NCBI RefSeq assembly: GCF_001640025.1
Contig: NC_031672.1
Span: 744,001 to 808,000, forward strand
Direction of reading: 5' to 3'
Source: Sugiyamaella lignohabitans
Taxonomy: Eukaryota > Ascomycota > Dipodascomycetes > Dipodascales > Trichomonascaceae
DNA: 64,000 bases
Position numbers and translations under genes: made by a program. Of this stretch, positions 56,444 to 64,000 are shown piece by piece. Numbering within the stretch: the first letter of the stretch is position 1; each line of letters begins with the position of its first letter. The notes under the pieces are model-generated. The model was not told the origin of the DNA. It searched no databases and saw nothing but the letters and a program-made list of their open reading frames with translations.

Positions 56444-56582
56444 TGCCTCCGGCGGCTGGGGCTCCGCCCCAGACCCTGGTTGCTCCTGCTTCGCAGGAGA
56501 TACCCGTGACCCCAGCGTCAACGACTCGAGCGAAGCGAGAGGAGCAGTGGGGTCTGGGGCGAAGCCCCAGCCGCCGGAGGCA
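56444..56582 (+). mobile_element. GC-rich composite hairpin element at converging gene ends
   Basis: 139 bp, type A left, type B right; centre ACCCCAGCGTCAACGA. The right arm loop is GAA instead of GGA. It occupies the 247-bp gap between the EPT1 and RPP1 stop codons, ending 19 bp from RPP1, so both 3' UTRs probably contain it. Confidence 0.92.
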
Positions 56583-56601
56583 GGTAGGGGGTGGTTTTAG
56601 G

Positions 56602-57420
56602 TTAATTTTTCTTCTTTTTTACGGGTCGTTCCGGGTCGTGGGGAAGAGAGTCGCGTTTTTTGGACGACACACTGGCGGTGCGTGATTGCGGGATCGCTAC
56701 CACTTGTTTGTAACTGTGGTTGCGGAGAAACGAGTTGTCGACGACGGCTTTGGCAGTGGCTCCGACGCTGTCGCGGGCTCGCATGTGGTCAAGACCCCAT
56801 AGGGTGGCCAGGTTCGTGACGTCGTAGGGGCCTCGACAGGCTACAGGGGTTTTGGCCTCGCTGCTGATGACGATTCCGCGACTGCGAGACGCCCGAATTA
56901 GTGCACAGGCATTGGTGATTACGTGCTGGCGCTGGGTAGCGTCTGACGACCCGGTCGAGGGGCCGTAGCATATCTCGAATTTCACGCCTCGTTCTACTGC
57001 TGAACACACGGTTTTGTGACGAAGGAAATACGGCAGACGGCGTGTGAAGTCTAATGAGATTAGATCGATTTCTAACGACGAGCACGCCGATTGTAGTGAT
57101 TTCTCGCTCATAGGTCTGACGGCAATAAGATCAAATTGCGACTGTAAACTAGAAAAGTTCTGGTGTTGAGACGAATCATCCAGTACTACTGTCACTCGTG
57201 TTAACAGCTGGAGTCCGGGAAACAATTCCTGGATCGTGCTAATGTCGATAGGGCATGTGTATCCGTTCGGGATCTTGCCAGTGATGATACAATTAAGGGC
57301 GACGGTAGTGTACCCGAGGTCTTCTAAAATAGCCAGTGTTCTCGCCACCGACCCAGGAGCCCCTGTGGCCGCATCTACGCCACCATCTTTTGGCCACACT
57401 ACATTGAGATCACAAAGCAT
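56602..57420 (-). CDS. RPP1: RNase P/MRP subunit Rpp1 (Rpp30 homologue)
   Basis: Rpp1 is a protein subunit of nuclear RNase P (tRNA 5' processing) and RNase MRP. The ATG at 57420 gives 272 residues and the conserved start MLCDLNVVWPKDGG; S. cerevisiae Rpp1 is 293. Further family segments are YTTVALNCIITGKIPN, FDLIAVRPMSEKSLQSACSS, EIDLISLDFTRRLPYFLRHK (TIM-barrel strands), VERGVKFEICYGPSTGSSDA and RASRSRGIVISSEAKT. The open frame extends another 81 codons upstream, to 57663, but that part translates the hairpin element ([11 protein letters not shown]) and should not be annotated. The C-terminus ends in a basic RPVKKKKN. Confidence 0.94.
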   Translation of the reverse strand: MLCDLNVVWPKDGGVDAATGAPGSVARTLAILEDLGYTTVALNCIITGKIPNGYTCPIDISTIQELFPGLQLLTRVTVVLDDSSQHQNFSSLQSQFDLIAVRPMSEKSLQSACSSLEIDLISLDFTRRLPYFLRHKTVCSAVERGVKFEICYGPSTGSSDATQRQHVITNACALIRASRSRGIVISSEAKTPVACRGPYDVTNLATLWGLDHMRARDSVGATAKAVVDNSFLRNHSYKQVVAIPQSRTASVSSKKRDSLPHDPERPVKKKKN

Positions 57421-57595
57421 TCTATGCTGCCACTCATTCACAGGGGGTCGGGTCACTTTCCAGCATGAAATCATCGCTCTTCGTGAAATAGTTTGTCCGA
57501 CCTGCAGCCTGTGCGGCGCATTTTTCACGGAGCCAGGGTCTGGTCGGAGGGGGGTTATTGACGGGGGTTTTCTGGTGTTTTTTGGGGTGGAGAGT

Positions 57596-57655
57596 TGCCT
57601 CCGGCGGCTGGGGCTGCGCCCCAGACCCCCTGGCTCCTCTCGCTCCGCTCGAGTC
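57596..57655 (+). repeat. GC-rich hairpin arm, type B
   Basis: TGCCTCCGGCGGC, TGGGGC-TGC-GCCCCA, GACCCCCTGGCTCC, TCTCGCTCCGCTCGAGTC. It sits 176 bp upstream of the RPP1 start and is responsible for the false N-terminal extension of that frame. Confidence 0.88.
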
Positions 57656-58328
57656 GGAGACACGCAGGCTGGGTTCCTGTGGAGTGGGCAGCTGGGTCTA
57701 ATTGGGTCGTTGATTGGGGGTTGAGGAGCTGGAAATTTTGGAACTGATTTTGTCTGCTGATTCTATCAGCATTCGTTGCAGCGGGTAAGAAATTAATTTA
57801 TTTTCTGTTAATTTTTTTATATTAAAAAATGTGTGTTTTAATGGGTGATTTCGCACTCTCATTTTTCAGGGTCCTGTGATGCTTGCAATATGCACATTTA
57901 TGCATGCCCCCTGCAAGGTTAAATTACCACCGAGAAAGGAATCTGGCAGGCACTCGACCCCTAAAGCATTTTAATCACTGAATAATACCACAACAAAATA
58001 CCTAATAACCTTAAAATAACAGTTGACTGAGGGGATATGTGATACCTTTTGCAGGAGTCAAAAATAGCTAATGTGATAATAAGAATAAGGACTTAGATTT
58101 AGAACCAATATGTCAGCAAACTCAGTGGTTTGCAACCCACATTCCCTGGCTCGTGTTTATAAAAAACTCGATTTGACCATCTTTTGACTGCAGGATTGCT
58201 CAATTGATAACCTGTATTTGGTTTAGACACTTTAAGACCGCATCAGACCAATTCGGATCCTAATATCACCCAGCAAAACAGATGCGTCGCTTCATCAACC
58301 CCGAGATTCCCCCTGGGAAAACGACGCT

Positions 58329-58382
58329 GCTCACGAAGCGAGCACAACGGGGTCTGGGGCAGCGCCCCAGCCGCCGGAGGCA
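58329..58382 (-). repeat. GC-rich hairpin arm, type C
   Basis: GCTCACGAAGCGAGC (one mismatch), ACAACGGGGTC, TGGGGC-AGC-GCCCCA, GCCGCCGGAGGCA, followed by a C run. Confidence 0.88.
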
Positions 58383-59536
58383 GAACCCCCCTCCCAAACG
58401 AGGTCGAGAAGAAGTGTCTTGGCTGGTGCGGCAGTCTGGTGTCGATTGACGTAATTTGCTCATAGGGGCCGTGAAAGGCTAATCGCAGCAGCGAGTGAGA
58501 ATAGTGCTCATGCCCATTACCTATTTAAATTAATATTGCTCTTGGGTAGATTATCGTCTAATAAGTTTAAATATCGGTCATTAGTACCAGTACTGTTAGC
58601 GTTTTTCGTTAGCTTTTCGTTAGCGATTTGTTGTTTGCTGGTGACAAACTTCCGACCACTAAGGTAACCGGCGAGGTATGGCGTCAGCGACACATTGGCT
58701 GACTATATAAGAAGTAGTCGATATACCATAAATTCGACCTGGTAGACCACAAATGGAGTGCAATTGAGTCAATTGAGCGATTAATTTAAATTGTTTGTGA
58801 AGAGGGGTCGGAAAATGAAGACAATTGAGCTAGCTGAAGAATATAATTAGCAGCTGTACTGTGAGAGTACACGCCGTAATCATAGCTATAATACCCACCA
58901 GCACCAGATACCCTGTGCCGTGAAAATAGTTCACAGATTATCAACAGACAGGCTCTTTGTCGCTGTTAGATAGTTCTTTGGGAGTAGTATCTACTGTCAG
59001 TGGATATTATCGACACTACCGATGTAGACCACAGCCATTGCCAGTGTTGCCGACAGTGCTGGCTGCTCTTTAATACCCAATGGTTTTTGTGCCGACTTGG
59101 TAGTAGTCTGTCAGTCTAACAGAGTACAGACAATCAAGAAGTGAAACAATTGAGTTAATCGAGTCTACATACAAGACAATAATCAAAGTTTTCAAGATGT
59201 CAATTGAGGCTGTTGAGACTTATTGATATACAGTCATACAACCCCATACAACCACCCTGCTATAAATCGTTATCTGGAGGTGGTCGATACTTTTAAAACT
59301 TAGAACCAGCTGATACTTCAATACCAGTAACTATCCATACCCACTCAGTATCTCTCAGCAATATTCGTTCAATACACACCAACCCTCTAGCGAGGAATAC
59401 TGCCAAGCAAGGTATCAAACAACAACTACAGAAAAAAAATTACCACATGATATTTATTTATCGAATTTTACCTACAACTACGAACAGCATTTTAAATCTT
59501 GCTGGAGCCAGGAGCAGAACCAGCGCCGGGGGCTAG

Positions 59537-60405
59537 TCAGTTGGAAACACCAATGACACCACAAGCGTTTCTGCCACCAGCGTTACCAGTAGTGAGAGAG
59601 TCGGCGTGACCACCCTTTCCAAGGTCATCAGTACCGGCGTGAACAACAACGGTTCTGCCAATAATGGAGTTCTCACCAAACAACTTAATGAGGAGGTCCT
59701 TCTTAGAACCCTTGGAAACACCATTGGCATCAGTGGTGATGTTACCCAAGTCACCAACGTGACGGTTCTCGTCCTCGGGAGCACCGTGCTCCTTCTTCAA
59801 GGGGTTGAAGTGAGGACCAGCAGAGGTACAACCGTTGGTGTTGTCACCGAATTGGTGGATGTGGAATCCACGAAGGGCATTCTTATCGTTACCAGTGATT
59901 TCCCACGAAACAGTGGCGTATTCGTCCTCAGAAGTTTGTTCAAAGTGAACAACTCCCTTGACATCAGAATCTCCACGGAGAACAGCGACTGCTCTGTTAG
60001 CATTCAATTCTTGAAGGGGGTGTGCCTCCGGCGGCTGGGGCGCTGCCCCAGACCTCGTGGCTCCTCTCGCTTCGCTCGAGTCGACGTGTCGGGCAGTCCA
60101 GTCCGCGGGGGTTTCCGCGGGGTGTTCGAGGCGGTTGCTCGATGGCAGACAAAGCCATTTGACACCGAGCATGCCCAAAAGACCCGAAATGATCCAAAAA
60201 ACATGACCCGGGTGTCAATTGACTCGCCAGAGACGAACCAGCCCACAATCACCACCAAAACCCCGCAATTGACCCGTCCAACCCCAGAACCGACCCCCCC
60301 TCGTCGCTCGCGAAGCGAGCACAACGGGGTCTGGGGCAGCGCCCCAGCCGCCGGAGGCAAAAAGGCCCCTCACCGCAAAACCCGTCACTTACCAGCCTTG
60401 ACCAT
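59537..60405 (-). CDS. SOD1: Cu/Zn superoxide dismutase, two exons with repeats in the intron
   Basis: Sod1 removes superoxide in cytosol and mitochondrial intermembrane space. Exon 1 is 13 nt (60393-60405, MVKA plus one base); exon 2 is 59537-59988. The join gives [16 protein letters not shown] and 154 residues, the same length as the S. cerevisiae enzyme. Metal ligands His47, 49, 64, 72, 81, 121 and Asp84 and the disulfide pair Cys58/Cys147 are all present. The 404-nt intron (GTAAGT; CTAAC followed by AGAGCAG) holds two hairpin arms facing each other. A second in-frame AG three bases upstream of the one used (giving an extra Ala) is possible. The open frame upstream of exon 2 runs into a repeat arm and is intron. 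Confidence 0.95.
60023..60083 (+). repeat. GC-rich hairpin arm, type B, inside SOD1 intron
   Basis: TGCCTCCGGCGGC, TGGGGC-GCT-GCCCCA, GACCTCGTGGCTCC, TCTCGCTTCGCTCGAGTC. It lies 34 bp from the SOD1 3' splice site. Confidence 0.9.
60306..60359 (-). repeat. GC-rich hairpin arm, type C, inside SOD1 intron
   Basis: GCTCGCGAAGCGAGC, ACAACGGGGTC, TGGGGC-AGC-GCCCCA, GCCGCCGGAGGCA. It lies 33 bp from the SOD1 5' splice site and mirrors the arm at 60023-60083, whose hairpin loop (GCT) is complementary to its own (AGC). Confidence 0.9.
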
Positions 60406-60822
60406 TTTTGCAATTGAGTAGAATTGAGTGTGAAACGGGGTAGAAAAATCGGATTTCGGATGAAAAGAGTTTTCGTTGTTCGCTGGTGCGGGGGGACCTA
60501 GGGTTTATTTATATTTAGACAGGATTGGCTGGTCTGCACGGGTATCCAGCCGAGCCCTGCTGTTATCACCGGCGGCAGCAGCCAAAAAACCGGCGTTAGC
60601 AGCAATGCTCCAGCCGGCCTCGCTGCCTGGGAGCATAAGACGCTGGGGACCGTGCCCGCCATGCGTTAGGTTGCGCGCTCGAACTGGCAGCGGTGGGGCT
60701 GCTGGGACTAGACCGGGGTATGGGGGCATTTCTTAGTCAGACTATTCGGGCGTCACTTGCTTTCACGTGAGCCCCGTGCGTGTGGGGCACGTTGCTCGGG
60801 TCGTTTGGGCTGGAGGGGCCTG

Positions 60823-60960
60823 TGCCTCCGGCGGCTGGGGCTCTGCCCCAGACCCCGTTGCTCCTCTCGCTACGCTCGAGTCGGTCCGTGTACGGTCGTA
60901 GCCATCTCCTGCGAAGCAGGAGCAACGGGGTCTGGGGCAGAGCCCCAGCCGCCGGAGGCA
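60823..60960 (-). mobile_element. GC-rich composite hairpin element
   Basis: 138 bp. The left end has a type B arm (CTCCTCTCGCTACGCTCGAG) and the right a type A arm (CTCCTGCGAAGCAGGAG), so it lies in the reverse orientation. Loops are TCT and AGA. Flanks GGGGCC and GGTCCCC are nearly complementary. Confidence 0.92.
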
Positions 60961-61151
60961 TGGTCCCCACGCAGCCCGGACCACACCTGACCGAGTCCGC
61001 TTTTGTTTAGAGACAGGGTCCACGGCTCAATTGTCAACTGTTGCTTGAGTGTCGTTCGCTGGCTAGGGGACATCTGCAGTATGACGTTTATTGTGGGGTT
61101 GGTAATTTGATTGGTCCAACCAAGCTGTCAACGAATGGGTGGTGTGTTTGG

Positions 61152-61206
61152 TGCCTCCGGCGGCTGGGGCTCCGCCCCAGACCCCGTAGCTCCTGCTTCG
61201 CAGGAG
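61152..61206 (+). repeat. GC-rich hairpin arm, type A
   Basis: TGCCTCCGGCGGC through CTCCTGCTTCGCAGGAG, loop TCC. A nearby CTGCGAAGCCGCGG (61221-61234) may be a scrap of a second arm. Confidence 0.9.
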
Positions 61207-62013
61207 TTGGCGGGGAACCTCTGCGAAGCCGCGGGGTGTGTTTGCTTCGGTTGACGACAGATGATTCTACAGTTCATGCGACTCGTGTATGATAAAGCCG
61301 TTTCTTCTGTGAACTTCTGTTTAGCGGCGTTTGGCGGATTTATTTTCTGGACTGCACTTGGCTTGAATTCTTTGGCAATTGCGATTCCGTTCCAGTGGTT
61401 ATAAGCTTTTTATTAAATGATATTTGCTGCTGGCTTTTCTGAGATAGGTGCATGTGGTTCCGCACTAATGCTCACCCCTTGAGTGGACCCTGCATAATTA
61501 CTGGAAGTAGTACGCTAGTCCTCTTAGACCTTTCAAGGCATTTTTGAATGATACCATCAGCGCTAGATGGAAACCGGCAACATCGCGACCAATGGTTGTT
61601 TCTGGCAGAGAGCTTGGATATGGACTGATTTACGTACTCCAGTTGTTCGTTAAAACCCATTGTGGGACGAAATTAGACTGCTAGTTCAACTGTTTGTGCT
61701 ATTTGTTGTTCCTCGTTTTGGTCGGATTTTGATAAGTTTTGAAGTTTCGGTTCCTAATCTACAAATTTGATAGTCCTTCTTCGTTAGAGCTGGTTTTGTT
61801 GACTAGTGTGTATACAACCCGTTCTGCAGACAGCCAATATCCTGAACCAAACTTATAGTATATCTTGACTATTTGGTCAATTCTAATACTCTTCGAAACC
61901 ATAGTAAATATAGGACACTAAATTGATTGAAAATAATATCATAGCATCGGGTGCCAAAGACCAAAAATACTAGGAATGAGTCAAATAATTTACTCGGCAC
62001 CCACTGTCAGGCA

Positions 62014-62444
62014 TTACCCGGTGTTTAGGAAACCACCCATTCGCGAATGTTGCCAGTTGATCTATTTTCCGATTCTCTATGTACTTCTCGATGTATTTAT
62101 CCAAGTTTATGTAAAGTACAATAAAATATCAATAAGCCGAGTTCTATTTCAGTATTCCAGATTGCTTTTCATCCTAGAGGTTTTAGTGTTACCACAGTAT
62201 TTCATTGTCATAATTCAAATATAGAACTACTTCATTGTTCTCTTTTTCATTTAGTATTCTAAGTTTTCATTTTATTCTTTGGTATTAGAAATTCAATAGT
62301 CTCTTAGGAAATTGCTGGATTCGTTTAAGAAAAGAAAATAAAAATGGATATTTGGAAAAATAGAATTCTCCCGGAGAAACGTAAAATTACCCGGCCTTGA
62401 AGAATTAGTCTTCTAAATCATCCTTTTGATTGTGCGTTACCCGG
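62014..62444 (+). promoter_or_regulatory. Second cluster of three TTACCCGG sites
   Basis: Exact octamers at 62014-62021, 62387-62394 and 62437-62444, all in the same orientation, in AT-rich DNA about 1-1.4 kb upstream of the cyclase-family gene. Same word and orientation as the cluster at 45 kb. Confidence 0.4.
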
Positions 62445-63444
62445 ATAATAGACAAGCTTAATATGAAGAGTTTATGCCGGTTATACGTCCGATATCGATC
62501 GTAGTATTCTGAGAGATGGTATTAAAGGTCATAGACTGGAAATCCTGGGTCTCAGACCATCTGAAATGAAAATTTAATTAGCTAATAGACCGGAAATGAC
62601 ATCTCATTATAGCATTGTTTTATACATTGATAAGGAAAGTCGAGAGGTTTATGAAGATGATGAAACGGTAGAAGTGGATTTACACTGTATTGAGAAGGCC
62701 TACACAGCGTGTCAAAGGTTGCGAAAATATAGTTTCATATGATGACTGATCCCGATCAATACTTCCTGACGGTCGAATTCAAGTTTTGAATTGATTGATA
62801 GGCTGGTGGTCGCCGCTAACTGGTTACTGAAACTGAAAAAATGTAGTACTAAATCTCCTTCCTTCACCTATAGAAGGACATCCTCGGTGAACAAAGTACA
62901 ATTACCTCAAAAACTCTTTATCAGTATTTACGAAGCATTAAAAAGAACAACCAATATTAGATTTAATACTTTTCAACCCGAACCAAGGTGAAACTCGGCA
63001 AAAGTCTTACCCCCATTTAATGACCTAACCCGTAAAAATATTGTTATCGTGCATAATTGTCACCTGTTGTTTTCTCGACACAACCTGAATGATAACTCAC
63101 TCAACAGAGCACAATCATGGGATAGGCAAAAAATCTTGGTAAAATATGAGTGGAATAAATGCGCATTCTGATTGAGTATATCAGATTAAAAACCAAAATC
63201 AGAGGTTGTGATTCAATCCTCGAAAAAAAGCGACGTCACAGCACGAGCACGATCGTGTGGGGTGCATGCATTTCATTATAACCCCACATCGGCGGCAGAA
63301 GTTTCAAATATAAAAGCTCTATGAGACCGCCTTGGGAACCTTTTTTTTATCTTCCAGGTTTTCATTTTAAATATTGAGCTTCGTAGTCGTTGCACCTAAC
63401 TCAATTAGAAGAATTGAATACTAGGGACAAATAATACTGTAGAA

Positions 63445-64000
63445 ATGGGTCAAGTCAAGACATTAGAAGACCTCCCGTCTTACAACCAGCTTCCAAACAA
63501 ACAGAGATTTTGGGAGTGGGGGCCACCTGGTTCTCACGAAGAAGGTCTGGGTAAACAAAACCTGTTGACACCTGAACATGTGGCTAAAAGTGCCAAATCC
63601 GAAATCAAAACTGGAGATAGAATTGGACTGGGATGGGAAATGCATAAACTCGAGTATCCTGCGTTTGGCAGAAAGCACTTCGACTTGAAGATTGATGCTC
63701 GTTCTGAATTCTCACTTGACGACATTTATGAGTTCAATCCACAACAATCGTCTCAATGGGACGGATTCAGGCACTATCAGCAGCCAGTTGCATTCTCTGG
63801 CGCTGATGAAGACAAGCAAAAGGGGAAAGTCGATGGACTATGGTTTGGAGGTGCCAGTAGATCTGAGATTACTGAAAAAGGGTCAACTCGGATTGGTGTA
63901 CACCATTGGGCCCAGCAGGGTATTGTTGGCCGAGGAGTCCTTATTGACTATGCTACTTATGCTGAAGAAAAAGGGATTAAGTATTCATGCTTCGAGCCCA
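63445..64000 (+). CDS. Putative cyclase-family protein (kynurenine formamidase-like fold), 5' part
   Basis: The gene runs off the window; 185 codons are visible from the ATG at 63445. MGQVKTLEDLPSYNQLPNKQ is followed by a region of the fungal putative-cyclase family (metal-dependent hydrolases related to bacterial kynurenine formamidase). DDIYEFNPQQSSQWDGFRHY aligns with the family's metal-binding loop, where the second half (QWDGFRHY) provides the Asp and His ligands. GVHHWAQQGIVGRGVLIDYA is another strong family match. The true substrate in fungi is not known to me. A T/C-rich leader precedes the start codon. Confidence 0.85.
   Translation, partial: MGQVKTLEDLPSYNQLPNKQRFWEWGPPGSHEEGLGKQNLLTPEHVAKSAKSEIKTGDRIGLGWEMHKLEYPAFGRKHFDLKIDARSEFSLDDIYEFNPQQSSQWDGFRHYQQPVAFSGADEDKQKGKVDGLWFGGASRSEITEKGSTRIGVHHWAQQGIVGRGVLIDYATYAEEKGIKYSCFEP

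Larger units (their letters stand above)
57421..59536. other. Long gene-poor region with two hairpin arms
   Basis: About 2.1 kb. It has arms at 57596-57655 and 58329-58382 and a TATA-like CTATATAAG near 58703. A repeated TTCGTTAGC word lies near 58605-58630. There is no open frame of interest between 58460 and 59530, although the TATA-like box could serve a non-coding transcript. Confidence 0.45.
60406..63444. other. Long gene-poor region, GC-rich then AT-rich
   Basis: About 3 kb. 60530-60740 is GC-rich with no convincing frame. One composite element (60823-60960) and one arm (61152-61206) follow. From 61700 to 63300 it is AT-rich with TTACCCGG at 62014, 62387 and 62437. In 62530-63000 several short frames read like protein but are interrupted by stops. 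The last 150 bp form the promoter and leader of the cyclase-family gene. Confidence 0.5.

Noticed and set aside
57421..57663. N-terminal 81 codons upstream of RPP1
   Set aside because: They translate a hairpin arm and promoter sequence; the conserved Rpp1 start is the ATG at 57420.
60476..60736. 86-codon plus-strand and 74-codon minus-strand frames in GC-rich DNA
   Set aside because: Overlapping open frames on both strands are expected in GC-rich sequence; neither has a recognisable motif.
61472..61660. 62-codon minus-strand frame (MGFNEQLEYVNQSISK...)
   Set aside because: Begins like a small helical protein and ends next to a possible GTGAGC splice site, but I found no second exon and no family match.

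Overview
The window looks like nuclear chromosome from a budding yeast (Saccharomycotina) of an early-branching lineage. Three observations point there. It has a nuclear gene for the 75 kDa subunit of respiratory complex I, which Saccharomyces lacks. Its genes are compact, with short introns (5' sites mostly GTGAGT or GTAAGT, CTAAC branch sites close to the 3' AG). It also has two typical nuclear tRNA genes. A Dipodascomycetes / Trichomonascaceae yeast of the Sugiyamaella or Blastobotrys type is my best guess; this is inference, not proof.

Layout. 1.4-11 kb: two Golgi-traffic genes that converge (AVL9, RGP1), exosome RRP45 and a DHA1 drug transporter. 12-14 kb: an unrecognised gene behind a TATA box and a ~430 nt leader with no ATG. 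15-26 kb: ERG10, RPN10, a borealin/NBL1-like gene, mitoribosomal MRPL23 and sulfite reductase MET5. 27-32.6 kb: a DUF3445 haem-demethylase-like gene, complex I NUAM and TIM9. 34-44 kb: a fatty-acid neighbourhood (SPS19 dienoyl-CoA reductase, tRNA-Val, acyl-CoA oxidase, an HSL-type hydrolase), a second MFS transporter, CDC43 and tRNA-Ser. 46-57.5 kb: an RNase III-like protein with a damaged active site, IES6, NKP2-like, a DUF4048-like protein, TAD3, an EPT1/CPT1 phosphotransferase and RPP1. 59.5-64 kb: Cu/Zn SOD1, a long gene-poor stretch and the start of a cyclase-family gene cut by the window end.

All gene models were built from splice signals. Eleven genes are split: AVL9, RPN10, NBL1-like, MRPL23, MET5, TIM9, acyl-CoA oxidase, the hydrolase, the second MFS gene, TAD3 and SOD1. 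Several start exons are only 13-26 nt long and are invisible to simple ORF calling.

The most striking non-genic feature is a family of short GC-rich hairpin elements. I count 32 arms, arranged as seven composite copies of about 137-203 bp with inverted ends plus eighteen single arms. They lie between genes, at gene ends and inside the introns of TIM9 and SOD1. Read as protein they give the spurious phrases seen in many small ORFs here. They look like a foldback/MITE-type family; I do not recognise a named one.
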